The position numbers were made by a program, and so were the translations under genes. This document shows positions 34,592-44,694 of a stretch of DNA of 62,980 nucleotides, one piece after another; the first letter of the stretch is position 1, and every line of letters begins with the position of its first letter. The stretch comes from Sphingomonas sp. TZW2008 (lineage in GTDB: Bacteria > Pseudomonadota > Alphaproteobacteria > Sphingomonadales > Sphingomonadaceae): NCBI RefSeq assembly GCF_002117915.1, contig NZ_BDJB01000014.1, positions 1 to 62,980 of the forward strand, given 5' to 3'. The notes below the pieces were generated by a model. The model had not been told where the DNA came from. It did no database searches and saw only the letters and a program-made list of their open reading frames with translations.

Positions 34592-37422
34592 GCCGTAGCC
34601 TCATCGACAACGGCAGCGCAGCGGCCGCACAGCGCGGTATCCTCGACCACTTCGGGCAGCAGCCGCCAGCAACGCCCGCACTTGTGATAATCGGTCCGGC
34701 TCACCGTCACCTCATCGCCCGGCGATACCTTCGCCACGATGAACGCCTCGGCCAACTGGTCGACCGGCAGCGGCGTGTCGGTGACGGTCACGTCGGCTTC
34801 CAGGCTCGAGCGTACCACCTTCTCACGGCGTAGCGGCTCGATCGCCTCGGTCACGCGCTCGCGCAGGCGGCGCACTTCGAGCCAGCGGGCGCTGACGTCC
34901 TCGCCCGCTTCGGCCGGCAGTTCGGGCCAGTCGAGGAAATGCACCGAGCTACCCTCATCGGGGAAGCGCGATTGCCACACTTCCTCGGCGGTGAAGACCA
35001 ACACCGGCGCTGCCCAGCGCACCATGGCGTGGAACAGCACGTCCAGCATCGTACGATACGCCCGCCGCTTCACGTCGTCCGCGGCGTCGCAATAGAGCGA
35101 ATCCTTGCGGATATCGAAGAAGAAGGCTGACAGGTCTTCGTTCGCGAAATCGCTCAGCAGGCGGACGTAGCCGTTGAAGTCGAAGTCGGCGATCGCACGC
35201 TTGAGTTGCTGGTCCAAGGCATGGCCCAGATGGAGCATATACCGCTCCAGCTCCGGCCATTCTGCCACCGGCAGCTTCTCCGCCGCATCGAACCCGTCGA
35301 GCGCACCGAGCAGGTAGCGGAACGTGTTTCTGAGCTTGCGATACTGGTCCGCGACGCCGGCCAGGATCTCCTTGCCGATGCGGTGATCCTCGGTGAAATC
35401 GACCGACAGCGCCCACAGCCGCAAGATGTCCGCGCCATAATCGCGCATCAGGTCGAGCGGGTTGATCGTGTTGCCGAGGCTCTTGGACATCTTCATGCCC
35501 TTGGCGTCCATCGTGAAGCCGTGCGTCAGCACCGCGTCGTACGGCGCGCGTCCCCGCGTGCCGCAGCTTTCCAGCAGCGACGACTGAAACCAGCCGCGAT
35601 GCTGATCGGACCCCTCGAGATAGAGATCCGCGGGCCAGCTGAGCTCGGGCCAACGCCCGCTTTCCAGCACGAAGGCGTGGGTGCAGCCCGAATCGAACCA
35701 CACGTCGAGTATGTCGGTGACGCGTTCATAGTCGGCAGAGTTACGCCCCTCACCGAGGAAGCCGGCCGCCGCCTCATCGGTCCAGGCATCGACGCCCTTC
35801 TCGCGGAAGGCCTCGACGATACGGGCATTAACCGCCGGGTCGACGAGCAGCTCGCCGGTCGCACGATGGACAAACAAAGCGATCGGCACGCCCCAGGCGC
35901 GCTGCCGGCTGATCACCCAGTCCGGTCGCCCCTCGACCATCGCGCCGATGCGGTTGCGCCCCTTCTCGGGCACGAAGCGGGTCGCTGCAATCGCGGCGAT
36001 CGCCTTCTGCCGCAGCGTGTCACCGCCCTCGATCGGCTTGTCGACGGCAATGAACCACTGCGGCGTGCAGCGGAAGATCACCTTCGCCTTCGAACGCCAA
36101 GAATGCGGATAGCTATGCTTGAAATCGTCACTCGCGCCGACCAGCGCGCCAGCTTCACGCAGGTCGGTGCAGATCGGGCCATCGCTGGCGACGAACTTCT
36201 TGTTGATGACGCTGCCCTGCCCGCCGAGCCACGCCCAGTCGGAACGGTACATGCCTGCTGCATCGACCGCGAAGACCGGATCGATGCCGTGCGCCTTGCA
36301 CAGCTCGAAATCGTCCTCGCCGTGGTCGGGCGCCATGTGGACAAGGCCGGTACCGGCATCGGTGGTGACGAAATCGCCCGCCAGAAACGGCCGCGGCCTG
36401 GCGAAGAACCCGCCAAGTTCATGCATCGGGTGGCGCGCGACGGCGCCCGCCAGCTTGTCACCCGTGATCATCGCCAGCGCGGTGACGGTGCCGGCTTCGT
36501 CGCCGACCTTCATCACCACGGGATGGCCGATGCGCGCGCCAAAGCTGTCGATCAGATCGCGCGCGACGAGCAGCGTGCGCGGTTCGGTCGCCATGTCGTC
36601 GAACCGTGCGAGGACGTATTCCACCTCCGGGCCGTAGGCGAGTGCTTGGTTGACCGGGATCGTCCATGGCGTCGTCGTCCAGATCACCGCGTGCGCGCCG
36701 ACCAGCTCGGGCGCGTTCGGCGCTTCGACGATCTCGAACGCGACGTCGATCTGCGTCGACACCACGTCCTCATATTCGACCTCGGCTTCGGCCAGCGCGG
36801 TCTTCTCGACCGGCGACCACATCACCGGTTTCGCGCCGCGATACAGCTGCCCCGTCTCGGCGAACTTCATCAGTTCGGCGACGATCGTCGCTTCGGCGGC
36901 AAAGTCCATGGTGAGGTACGGCTTGTCCCAGTCGCCGTTGATGCCCAGCCGCTTCAGCTGCTCGCGCTGCGTGTCGACCCACTTCTGCGCATAGGCGCGG
37001 CACTCGGCACGGAATTCCGCCGCCGGCACCTCGTCCTTGTTCAGCTTCTTCTTGCGATACTCCTCCTCGACCTTCCACTCGATCGGCAGGCCGTGGCAGT
37101 CCCAGCCCGGCACGTAAGGCGCGTTCTTGCCCAGCAGCGCCTGCGTGCGCACCACCATGTCCTTCAGGATATGGTTCAGCGCATGGCCGATATGCATGTC
37201 GCCATTGGCATAGGGCGGGCCGTCGTGGAGGATGAACGTCTCGCGATCGGCGCGCTGCTCGCGCAGCCGCTGGTACAGGCCAAGCCGCTGCCACCGCTCC
37301 AGGATCGCGGGCTCCTTCTGCGGCAGTCCCGCTTTCATCGGGAAGTCGGTCTTCGGCAGGAAGACGGTGTCGCGCCAGTCCTTCTGATCGGGCGCGGATG
37401 CGGAGGGGGTTTCGTCGGCCAT
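34588..37422 (-). CDS. ileS: Isoleucine--tRNA ligase
   Basis: The 944-residue class I synthetase has the HIGH-type motif PPYANGDMHIGHAL near residues 68-81, an editing (CP1) insertion, KMSKSLGNTINP near residue 650, an anticodon-binding domain, and a C-terminal zinc motif (CGRCWRLLPEV with CGRCAAV). It charges tRNA-Ile in the cytosol. Order ribF-ileS-lspA is a classic bacterial arrangement. Confidence 0.98.
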   Translation of the reverse strand: MADETPSASAPDQKDWRDTVFLPKTDFPMKAGLPQKEPAILERWQRLGLYQRLREQRADRETFILHDGPPYANGDMHIGHALNHILKDMVVRTQALLGKNAPYVPGWDCHGLPIEWKVEEEYRKKKLNKDEVPAAEFRAECRAYAQKWVDTQREQLKRLGINGDWDKPYLTMDFAAEATIVAELMKFAETGQLYRGAKPVMWSPVEKTALAEAEVEYEDVVSTQIDVAFEIVEAPNAPELVGAHAVIWTTTPWTIPVNQALAYGPEVEYVLARFDDMATEPRTLLVARDLIDSFGARIGHPVVMKVGDEAGTVTALAMITGDKLAGAVARHPMHELGGFFARPRPFLAGDFVTTDAGTGLVHMAPDHGEDDFELCKAHGIDPVFAVDAAGMYRSDWAWLGGQGSVINKKFVASDGPICTDLREAGALVGASDDFKHSYPHSWRSKAKVIFRCTPQWFIAVDKPIEGGDTLRQKAIAAIAATRFVPEKGRNRIGAMVEGRPDWVISRQRAWGVPIALFVHRATGELLVDPAVNARIVEAFREKGVDAWTDEAAAGFLGEGRNSADYERVTDILDVWFDSGCTHAFVLESGRWPELSWPADLYLEGSDQHRGWFQSSLLESCGTRGRAPYDAVLTHGFTMDAKGMKMSKSLGNTINPLDLMRDYGADILRLWALSVDFTEDHRIGKEILAGVADQYRKLRNTFRYLLGALDGFDAAEKLPVAEWPELERYMLHLGHALDQQLKRAIADFDFNGYVRLLSDFANEDLSAFFFDIRKDSLYCDAADDVKRRAYRTMLDVLFHAMVRWAAPVLVFTAEEVWQSRFPDEGSSVHFLDWPELPAEAGEDVSARWLEVRRLRERVTEAIEPLRREKVVRSSLEADVTVTDTPLPVDQLAEAFIVAKVSPGDEVTVSRTDYHKCGRCWRLLPEVVEDTALCGRCAAVVDEATA

Positions 37423-37447
37423 AGAGGCTCGCGCCCTTAGCCGAGCG

Positions 37448-38374
37448 TCACTCCGCCAGCAACGCCCGCGCCCGATCGCAATCCGCGGCCATCTGCGCCT
37501 TCAGCGCATCGAGGCTGTCGAACTTTGCCTCGGGCCGCAGAAAGTCGATCAGCGCCACCTCGATCGTCTGGCCGTAAAGGTTCTCGGAAAAGTCGAACAG
37601 ATACGGCTCGAGAAGCTCCTTGGGCGGATCGAAGCTCGGCCGGATCCCGAGGTTGGCCGCCCCGTCGATCACCCGCCCATCGGCGAGCGCCACACGAACC
37701 GCGTAGATGCCGTAGGCGGGGCGAAGATAGTTGCCGAGATCGACGTTGGCGGTGGGATAGCCGATCTCGCGCCCCAGCTTGTCGCCGTGGCGTACCTCGC
37801 CGGCGATCGTGAACGGACGGGTCAGCAGCTGGGCCGCATTGCGCGGTCGCCCCTCGCGCAGCCCGGCGCGGATCCGTGTCGACGACACCGTCTCGCCGTC
37901 GAGCGTCACCGCGCCCACCGTGTCGGTCGAGAAGCCGTGATGGCGGCCGAGCGCCGCGAGGCTCGCGACGTCGCCGGAACGCGCCTTGCCGTAGGTGAAG
38001 TCAGCCCCCGTCACCAAGCCGGCGACGCCGAGCTGCCCGATCAGCCGCTCGGTGACGAAGGCATCCGCGTCAAGGCCGGCGAGGCGATCGTCGAAGTCGA
38101 ACACGATCATCGCGTCGACCCCGGCGGCCTGCATCAGTGCTGCGCGCTGTTCGAGCGTCGTCAGCCGGAACCACGGCGTATCGGGCTTGAAATAACGCAT
38201 CGGATGCGGATCGAAGGTCGCGACCAGTGCCGGTCTACCCTCTTCCCGCGCACGCTTCACCGCCTGGCCGACGACCGCCTGATGGCCGAGGTGGAAGCCG
38301 TCGAAATTGCCCAGCGCGACGATTCCGCCGCGCAAGTCCGGCGGCAGTATCTCACCCGCGTTCAGCCTGATCAT
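37448..38374 (-). CDS. ribF: Bifunctional riboflavin kinase/FAD synthetase
   Basis: The 308-residue protein has an N-terminal FMN adenylyltransferase domain (VALGNFDGFHLGHQAVV, TFDPHP, and the SSTRIRAGLREG motif) and a C-terminal riboflavin kinase domain (GEVRHGDKLGREIGYPTANVD). It makes FMN and FAD. GGAG upstream with 5-base spacing supports the ATG at 38374 over an ATG five codons earlier. It lies between folA and ileS in one long minus-strand run. Confidence 0.96.
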   Translation of the reverse strand: MIRLNAGEILPPDLRGGIVALGNFDGFHLGHQAVVGQAVKRAREEGRPALVATFDPHPMRYFKPDTPWFRLTTLEQRAALMQAAGVDAMIVFDFDDRLAGLDADAFVTERLIGQLGVAGLVTGADFTYGKARSGDVASLAALGRHHGFSTDTVGAVTLDGETVSSTRIRAGLREGRPRNAAQLLTRPFTIAGEVRHGDKLGREIGYPTANVDLGNYLRPAYGIYAVRVALADGRVIDGAANLGIRPSFDPPKELLEPYLFDFSENLYGQTIEVALIDFLRPEAKFDSLDALKAQMAADCDRARALLAE

Positions 38375-38415
38375 TGCCTGCCGCTCCATCGTAGCGGCGC
38401 ATAGCGGCGCGCGGT

Positions 38416-38883
38416 TCAGCGCACCAGCGTCACGAAACTGTACGCCGGGCGTCCTGCCTCGGCCGGATGATCTTCGCGGAAAATCTCACGCCAGCCTGTG
38501 AAAGGCGGCACGATCGTGTCTCCGTCAGGCGTGGCATGGACCTCGGTCAGCTCGATTCGGTCGGCCTCGTCCAGGAACAGTGCAAAGATGTCGGCGCCGC
38601 CGATCACTGCGGCATCGACACCCGCGAGCGCTAACGCGTGCGCCGGATCAGATGCCACTTCCGCGCCTGTGCGCTGCCATGCCGCGTCGCGCGTCAGCAC
38701 GATATGGCGCCGTCCGGGCAGCGGCGCAGGAAAACTCTCGAACGTCTTGCGCCCCATGATCATCGCGCGGCCGAGCGTCTGCGCCTTGAAGCGCCGCAGG
38801 TCGGCGGGAAGATGCCAGGGCAGTGTGCCGTCGCGCCCGATGACGCCATTGTCGGCCCGCGCGAGATGGAAACTGATTGTCAC
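38416..38883 (-). CDS. folA: Dihydrofolate reductase
   Basis: The 155-residue protein has the DHFR fold: ADNGVIGRDGTLPWHLPADLRRFK at the N-terminus, GRKTFESFP, and VIGGADIFALFL near residue 96. It reduces dihydrofolate to tetrahydrofolate. The start is GTG at 38883, overlapping the stop of an upstream 39-codon ORF (GTGA), so its translation is probably coupled to it. thyA is in the window but 6 kb away rather than adjacent. Confidence 0.96.
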   Translation of the reverse strand: MTISFHLARADNGVIGRDGTLPWHLPADLRRFKAQTLGRAMIMGRKTFESFPAPLPGRRHIVLTRDAAWQRTGAEVASDPAHALALAGVDAAVIGGADIFALFLDEADRIELTEVHATPDGDTIVPPFTGWREIFREDHPAEAGRPAYSFVTLVR

Positions 38884-38999
38884 CGCGCCGCGATGACGGT
38901 GCGCGCCGCAGGGTGCAAGCCCGTCGACGGCGGGGCACCCTGCTGCAGCAGCCAGGCGGCCAGTGTTGCGGTCGCGATCGTGATGACATACTCCCGCAT
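38880..38999 (-). CDS. Small ORF coupled to folA (39 residues), hypothetical
   Basis: This 39-codon ORF (MREYVITIATATLAAWLLQQ at its start) has a near-ideal GGAGG at 39008-39012 with 8-base spacing. Its stop overlaps the GTG start of folA. The N-terminal half is one hydrophobic helix of about 16 residues, so the product could be a small membrane peptide. I recognise no family. It could equally be a leader ORF whose translation sets folA expression. Confidence 0.6.
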   Translation of the reverse strand: MREYVITIATATLAAWLLQQGAPPSTGLHPAARTVIAAR

Positions 39000-39057
39000 A
39001 ACGACGTCCTCCGTAACGACTACATGTGTAATCGTCAACGCTGAACGCCGCATGAAC

Positions 39058-40917
39058 TTACCCCTCGGCTGCGCGCTCGATCCGCGCCAGCGGCGTTCCC
39101 TCGGGCACTTGCGCGCCCTCACTCGCTTTCAGGTCGGCGACGACACCGTCGAAAGGCGCAATCAGCGCCTGCTCCATCTTCATCGCCTCGAGCACCAGCA
39201 GCCGCTCGCCTTTGGTCACCGTTTGCCCGTCCGCGACGAGCACCGCGATGACGCGGCCGGGCATCGGCGACAGGATCGCCCCGTCACCCTCGCCGCTCCC
39301 CGCGACATGATCCGCGCGCCGCGGCCCGATCGGCCAGGCCTCGCCCTCAAGGAACAGGACGCCGTTGGCAATCGTCGCTCCCGCGTGATCGCCCCCAACG
39401 TCGATGAGATAGGGCTTGTCCCCCACCTCGACCTCGACGCGCGTTACCGACGGCGCATTGGCGCGAAAGCCGCGTAAGGCGGTCCAGGGATCGCCGCTCG
39501 TCGCCGGCAGGATCGCGGCGGCGGCTTCGGCCAGCACGAGTGGCGAGGGCTCGGTGCCCGGGATCAGCCGATCGGCATGACGCTCGATGAAGCCGGTATC
39601 GATCCGCCCCGCGACGAAGTCCGCATCCGACGCGGCGCGCGCAAGAAAGGCTGCATTGGTGCGCACCGGCCAGACCTGCGTACCGCGCGCCGCCGCCGCT
39701 AGCCGCGATGCCGCCTCGCGCCGGGTCGCGCCGTGTACGATCAGCTTGGCGATCATCGGATCGTAGAAGGGCGTCACCTCGCCCCCTTCCTCGACGCCGC
39801 TGTCGACACGCACGTCCGCCGGGAACCGCAGCCGATCGAGCGGACCCGTCGAGGGAAGAAATCCGGTCGCCGGATTCTCGGCATAGAGGCGCGCTTCCAT
39901 CGCCCAACCGTCGATCACCAACTCCTCCTGCCGCTTCGGCAGCGGTTCGCCGCTCGCGACGCGCAGCTGCCATTCGACGAGATCCTGCCCGGTGATCGCC
40001 TCGGTCACCGGATGCTCGACCTGCAGGCGGGTGTTCATCTCCATGAACCAGATGTGATCGGCGCGCAGCCCGTCCGAACCGTCGGCGATGAACTCGATCG
40101 TTCCCGCCCCGACATAGTCGACCGCGCGCGCCGCCTTGACCGCCGCGTCGCATACCGCCGCGCGTGTCGCCGCATCCATCCCCGGCGCGGGCGCTTCCTC
40201 GATCACCTTCTGGTGCCGCCGCTGCAGCGAACAGTCGCGCTCGAACAGGTGGACGGCATTACCGTGCGTGTCGCCGAACACCTGCACCTCGATATGGCGT
40301 GGCGACAGGATGTACTTCTCGATCAGCACCTGCGTGTTGCCGAACGACGCCGCGGCCTCGCGCTGGCAGCTCTCCAGCATCGCGGCGAAGTCTGCTGGCG
40401 CATCGACCTTGCGCATGCCCTTCCCACCACCGCCGGCCACGGCCTTGATCAGCACGGGATAGCCGATCGCGTCCGCTTCCGCCTGCAATCGCGCTGTCGA
40501 TTGGTCGGCGCCGAGATAGCCCGGCGTCACCGGCACGCCGGCGGCAATCATCCGCTCCTTCGCGGCGTCCTTCAGCCCCATTGCGCGGATCGCGGCGGGC
40601 GGGGCGCCGACCCACACCAGCCCGGCGGAGATCACCGCCTCAGCGAATTCGGCATTCTCCGACAGAAAACCGTAGCCGGGGTGGATGGCCTGCGCGCCCG
40701 TCTCCCGCGCCGCGGCGATCAGCCGGTCCTGCCGCAGGTAGCTGTCGGTCGCGGGCGCGGTGCCGATGCATACCGCATCGTCCGCCTCGCGCACGAACGG
40801 CATGCCGGCGTCGACATCCGAATGGACCGCGATCGTGCGGATGCCGAGGCGCCGCGCGGTGCGGATGATGCGGCGGGCGATCTCGCCGCGATTGGCGATC
40901 AGCAGGCTCTCGATCAT
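39058..40917 (-). CDS. Methylcrotonyl-CoA-type carboxylase, biotin carboxylase/biotin carrier subunit
   Basis: The 619-residue protein has a biotin carboxylase part (LLIANRGEIARRIIRTARRLG at the start, then GGGGKGMRKV, then the catalytic EMNTRLQVEHPVTE region) and a C-terminal biotinyl domain with the acceptor lysine in VLEAMKMEQ. With the adjacent carboxyltransferase subunit it should carboxylate 3-methylcrotonyl-CoA in leucine breakdown. Its start overlaps the end of the upstream gene; ATG 40923 is also possible. The substrate is inferred from the neighbouring isovaleryl-CoA dehydrogenase. Confidence 0.93.
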   Translation of the reverse strand: MIESLLIANRGEIARRIIRTARRLGIRTIAVHSDVDAGMPFVREADDAVCIGTAPATDSYLRQDRLIAAARETGAQAIHPGYGFLSENAEFAEAVISAGLVWVGAPPAAIRAMGLKDAAKERMIAAGVPVTPGYLGADQSTARLQAEADAIGYPVLIKAVAGGGGKGMRKVDAPADFAAMLESCQREAAASFGNTQVLIEKYILSPRHIEVQVFGDTHGNAVHLFERDCSLQRRHQKVIEEAPAPGMDAATRAAVCDAAVKAARAVDYVGAGTIEFIADGSDGLRADHIWFMEMNTRLQVEHPVTEAITGQDLVEWQLRVASGEPLPKRQEELVIDGWAMEARLYAENPATGFLPSTGPLDRLRFPADVRVDSGVEEGGEVTPFYDPMIAKLIVHGATRREAASRLAAAARGTQVWPVRTNAAFLARAASDADFVAGRIDTGFIERHADRLIPGTEPSPLVLAEAAAAILPATSGDPWTALRGFRANAPSVTRVEVEVGDKPYLIDVGGDHAGATIANGVLFLEGEAWPIGPRRADHVAGSGEGDGAILSPMPGRVIAVLVADGQTVTKGERLLVLEAMKMEQALIAPFDGVVADLKASEGAQVPEGTPLARIERAAEG

Positions 40918-40922
40918 GGCCA

Positions 40923-42533
40923 TCACATCCGGAACAGGCCGAACTTCGGCGTTTGCGGGATCGGCGCGTTGAGCACCGCGGAATAGGCGAGGCCGAGCAC
41001 GTCACGCGTCTGCACCGGATCGATGATGCCATCGTCCCACAAGCGCGCGGTGGCGTAGTACGGGTTGCCCTCGTCTTCGTATTTCTGGCGGATCGGCGCC
41101 TTGAACGCCTCCGCTTCGTCGGCGGACCAGCGCTCCGCATCGCGGTGCACCGTCGCAAGCACGCTTGCCGCCTGCTCGCCGCCCATCACCGAGATGCGCG
41201 CATTGGGCCAGGTGAACAGGAAGCGCGGGCTGTAGGCGCGCCCGCACATGCCGTAATTACCGGCGCCGAAGCTGCCGCCGATCAGCACGGTGATCTTGGG
41301 GACTGATGCGGTCGCGACCGCCGTGACGAGCTTCGCGCCGTTCTTGGCGATCCCTTCCGCCTCGTACTTGCCACCGACCATGAAGCCCGAGATGTTCTGC
41401 AGGAACAAGAGCGGCACGCGGCGCTGGCAGGCCAGTTCGATGAAATGCGCGCCCTTCAGCGCGCTTTCGGAGAACAGCACGCCGTTGTTGGCAAGGATCG
41501 CGACCGGCATCCCCCAGATCCGCGCGAAGCCACACACCAGCGTCGTGCCGTACAGCGGCTTGAACTCGTGCATCTCCGACCCGTCGACGATCCGCGCGAT
41601 CACTTCGTGCACGTCGTACGGCGCGCGCACGTCCTGCGGCACGATGCCGTAGAGATCCTGCGGGTCCAATTTGGGCGGGCGCGGCGCGGCGACCTCGATG
41701 TCGATCGCTTTCGGTCGATTGAGCGTCGCGACGATATCGCGCACGATCAGCAGCGCGTGCGCGTCGTTCTCGGCGACGTGATCGACGACGCCCGATCGGC
41801 GCCCGTGCGTCTCCGCCCCGCCCAACTCCTCGGCGGAAATCACCTCGCCCGTTGCCGCCTTCACCAGCGGCGGGCCGGCGAGGAAGATCGTGCCCTGATC
41901 GCGGACGATCACCGTCTCGTCGGACATCGCGGGCACATAGGCGCCGCCCGCGGTGCAGCTGCCCATCACGCAGGCGATCTGCGCAATCCCCTCCGCCGAC
42001 ATCTGCGCCTGGTTGAAGAAGATCCGACCGAAATGCTCGCGATCGGGAAACACCTCCGCCTGATGCGGCAGGTTGGCGCCGCCCGAATCGACGAGGTAGA
42101 TGCACGGCAGGCGGTTCTCGCGCGCGATCTCCTGCGCGCGCAGGTGCTTCTTCACGGTCAGCGGAAAATACGCCCCGCCCTTCACCGTCGGATCGTTGGC
42201 GACGATCATGCACTCGCGTCCCGACACACGGCCGATGCCCGCGATCATCCCGGCACCCGGCGCGCCATCGGTGTTCGCCGCGTCGCCGTACATCCCGTTC
42301 GCCGCGAGTGCGCCGACTTCGAGAAACGGCGAGCCGGGATCAAGCAGCCGCTCGACGCGGTCGCGCGGCAGCAGCTTGCCCCGCGCGACGTGGCGCGCGC
42401 GATGCTGCTCCGATCCGCCGAGCGCGGTGCGTGCCACCGTCTCGCGCAGGCTATCGGCGAGCGCGCGGTTGTGCGCCGCGTTGGCGGCAAAGGTGTCGGA
42501 ACCGGTGTCGACGAGCGTCTGGATCGTGGTCAT
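40923..42533 (-). CDS. Methylcrotonyl-CoA carboxylase, carboxyltransferase subunit
   Basis: The 536-residue crotonase-superfamily carboxyltransferase has [21 protein letters not shown] near residue 50, [19 protein letters not shown] near residue 146, [17 protein letters not shown], and the C-terminal [16 protein letters not shown] motif typical of methylcrotonyl-CoA carboxylase beta (rather than propionyl-CoA) subunits. It pairs with the biotin subunit just downstream. Spacing to the upstream isovaleryl-CoA dehydrogenase is 10 bases. Confidence 0.94.
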   Translation of the reverse strand: MTTIQTLVDTGSDTFAANAAHNRALADSLRETVARTALGGSEQHRARHVARGKLLPRDRVERLLDPGSPFLEVGALAANGMYGDAANTDGAPGAGMIAGIGRVSGRECMIVANDPTVKGGAYFPLTVKKHLRAQEIARENRLPCIYLVDSGGANLPHQAEVFPDREHFGRIFFNQAQMSAEGIAQIACVMGSCTAGGAYVPAMSDETVIVRDQGTIFLAGPPLVKAATGEVISAEELGGAETHGRRSGVVDHVAENDAHALLIVRDIVATLNRPKAIDIEVAAPRPPKLDPQDLYGIVPQDVRAPYDVHEVIARIVDGSEMHEFKPLYGTTLVCGFARIWGMPVAILANNGVLFSESALKGAHFIELACQRRVPLLFLQNISGFMVGGKYEAEGIAKNGAKLVTAVATASVPKITVLIGGSFGAGNYGMCGRAYSPRFLFTWPNARISVMGGEQAASVLATVHRDAERWSADEAEAFKAPIRQKYEDEGNPYYATARLWDDGIIDPVQTRDVLGLAYSAVLNAPIPQTPKFGLFRM

Positions 42534-42543
42534 GCCGGTCGCC

Positions 42544-43713
42544 TCATTCCCCGCTTGCGGCGTTGCGCCCGATCAGCTCGCGCCCAATCAGCATGCGCCG
42601 CACTTCGTTGGTGCCGGCCCCGATGTCGAGCAGCTTGGCGTCGCGCCAGTAGCGTTCGACCGGCCAGTCCTTGGTATAGCCTGCGCCGCCCAGCGCCTGA
42701 ATCGCCTCGCCCGCCACCTTCACCGCACTTTCCGACGCCAGCAGGATGCAGCCTGCGGCATCGAACCGCGTCGTCAGCCCGGCGTCGCACGCCTTGGCGA
42801 CGGCGTAGACATAAGCGCGCGACGAACTGAGCGCGACATACATGTCGGCGACCTTCCCCTGCATCAACTGGAACTCGCCGATCGGGCGGCCGAACTGCTT
42901 GCGCTCGCGCACGTACGGCAGGACGACGTCTAGGCAGGCCTGCATGATGCCGAGCTGGATGCCCGACAGCACCACCCGCTCGTAATCGAGGCCAGACATC
43001 AGCACCTGGACGCCGCCGTTGAGCGGCCCCATCACCTGCTCGTCGCCGACGAAGCAATCGTCGAACACCAACTCGGCGGTCGGCGAACCGCGCATGCCGA
43101 CCTTGTCGATCTTCTGCCCGATCGAGAAACCGGCGAACCCCTTCTCGATCAGGAATGCCGTGATGCCGCGCGATCCCGCGTCGGGCGTGGTCTTAGCATA
43201 GACGACCAGCGTGTCCGCTTCGGGCGCGTTGGTGATCCAGAATTTGGTGCCGTTGAGCCGCCAGCCGCCGTCGACCCTGTCGGCGCGCAGCTTCATCGAC
43301 ACGACGTCCGAACCGGCGCCCGCCTCCGACATCGCGAGGCTGCCGACATGCTCGCCCGAAATCAGCTTGGGCAGATATTTCGCCTTCTGCTCGGGCGATG
43401 CCCAGCGGCGGATCTGGTTGACGCACAGGTTGGAATGCGCGCCGTAGCTAAGCCCAATCGACGCGGACGACCGGCTGATTTCCTCGCACGCGATGAGGTG
43501 TTCGAGATAGCCGAGCCCGAGCCCGCCGTCCGCCTCTTCGACGGTGATGCCATGCAGCCCCAGCGCGCCCATTTCGGGCCACAGCTCGCGCGCGAAGGCA
43601 TCCTCCGCGTCGATCCGCGCGGCGATCGGCTCGATCCGGTCAAGCGCGAAGCGCCGCGTGGTCTCGCGGATCGCGTCCGCCATCTCGCCGAGCCCGTGGT
43701 TGAGGTCGGTCAC
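42544..43713 (-). CDS. Isovaleryl-CoA dehydrogenase
   Basis: The 389-residue acyl-CoA dehydrogenase has [19 protein letters not shown] near residues 132-150, [10 protein letters not shown], and [20 protein letters not shown] near residue 245, where a glutamate can act as catalytic base as in isovaleryl-CoA dehydrogenases. The C-terminal [11 protein letters not shown] is standard. It begins an operon with both methylcrotonyl-CoA carboxylase subunits, which fixes the leucine-catabolic assignment (isovaleryl-CoA to 3-methylcrotonyl-CoA). No methylglutaconyl-CoA hydratase or HMG-CoA lyase follows. Confidence 0.94.
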   Translation of the reverse strand: MTDLNHGLGEMADAIRETTRRFALDRIEPIAARIDAEDAFARELWPEMGALGLHGITVEEADGGLGLGYLEHLIACEEISRSSASIGLSYGAHSNLCVNQIRRWASPEQKAKYLPKLISGEHVGSLAMSEAGAGSDVVSMKLRADRVDGGWRLNGTKFWITNAPEADTLVVYAKTTPDAGSRGITAFLIEKGFAGFSIGQKIDKVGMRGSPTAELVFDDCFVGDEQVMGPLNGGVQVLMSGLDYERVVLSGIQLGIMQACLDVVLPYVRERKQFGRPIGEFQLMQGKVADMYVALSSSRAYVYAVAKACDAGLTTRFDAAGCILLASESAVKVAGEAIQALGGAGYTKDWPVERYWRDAKLLDIGAGTNEVRRMLIGRELIGRNAASGE

Positions 43714-43781
43714 ATCGCTCTCCTGTCAACGTCGCACGCGACGATAGGCGCCTGTGCAGCGCGCGCAAAATTGAAAGCGGC

Positions 43782-43792
43782 GCAACGATTGC
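43782..43792. promoter_or_regulatory. Short dyad in the LysR/isovaleryl-CoA dehydrogenase divergent gap
   Basis: GCAA-N3-TTGC lies 13 bases before the LysR start in the 92-base divergent intergenic region. LysR proteins usually bind T-N11-A dyads near their own start. The position fits an operator, but the dyad is short and may be coincidental. Confidence 0.35.
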
Positions 43793-43805
43793 ATAGAGCG
43801 CGTCT

Positions 43806-44684
43806 ATGATCGATCGTTACCACCTGCGCTATTTCCTCGCGGTGGTCGATACCGGCAATTTCTCGCGCGCGGCGGCGGCGTGCAACGTGTCACAACCCAC
43901 CTTGTCGGTCGGCATCGCGAAGCTCGAGAAAGCGCTTGGCCATCCACTGTTCAATCGCACCAACCGGCGCGTCGCGCTGACGCAGGCGGGCGCGCGGCTG
44001 CTCGACCACGCACGCACGATCGAGAGTGGCTTCGCGGCCGCCGAACGCGCGGTTGCTGGCGCCGCGGCGACGCGGACGGTGCGTATCGGTGTCCTTTCAA
44101 CGATCCCGCGCACCACGATCGAGGCTTTCCTCGTCGATCGCCGATCGCGCGGCAACGGCGATCGCATCGAAATCGTCGAGGGGCAGGATCGCGACCTGCG
44201 GGGACGGCTGGCGCGCGGGCGGATCGACGTCGCGCTGCTGGCGCTGCGCGATGCCGACGTCTCGGCAGGCGCGTCGGCGATCGTCAGCGAAGGCTATTCT
44301 CTCGCGCTCCCCATCGCGCACCCGCTCGCCGGCCGCGCGATCGTGGCGGCCGAGGAACTGGCGAACGACGCGATGATCGTGCGCCGCCACTGCGAGCTGC
44401 TATCGCAGACGAGCCGCTTCTTCACCGCGCGTGGCGTGCGCCCGTTCTTCGCGGCGCGCACGACCAGCGACGACAAGGCGCTGGCGCACGTGCGCGCCGG
44501 GCTCGGCATCACCGTCATGCCCGATCGCTTTCGTGAGTCCGGCGTCGCCCGCGTGCCGCTCGACGCGTTCGACTTCGTCCGCGCGCTCGGATTGGTCTTC
44601 GCACCGCACCACGACGCGGCGGCAATGGCGCGCAGCCCGACGATTGCCGCGCTGGTCGCGGCCGTTGCGGCGACCGAGACGTGA
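43806..44684 (+). CDS. LysR-family transcriptional regulator
   Basis: The 292-residue protein has a typical LysR N-terminal HTH (YFLAVVDTGNFSRAAAACNV then SQPTLSVGIAKLEKALGHPL, residues 8-48) and a periplasmic-binding-like effector domain. It diverges from the isovaleryl-CoA dehydrogenase gene, suggesting control of leucine/isovalerate catabolism. This is an inference: the characterised Liu operon regulator in other bacteria is a MerR-type protein. Confidence 0.92.
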   Translation: MIDRYHLRYFLAVVDTGNFSRAAAACNVSQPTLSVGIAKLEKALGHPLFNRTNRRVALTQAGARLLDHARTIESGFAAAERAVAGAAATRTVRIGVLSTIPRTTIEAFLVDRRSRGNGDRIEIVEGQDRDLRGRLARGRIDVALLALRDADVSAGASAIVSEGYSLALPIAHPLAGRAIVAAEELANDAMIVRRHCELLSQTSRFFTARGVRPFFAARTTSDDKALAHVRAGLGITVMPDRFRESGVARVPLDAFDFVRALGLVFAPHHDAAAMARSPTIAALVAAVAATET

Positions 44685-44694
44685 GCCGGCGCGC

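Noticed and set aside
35206..37440. 744-codon plus-strand frame opposite ileS
   Set aside because: ileS carries all class I synthetase motifs; the antisense frame has none.
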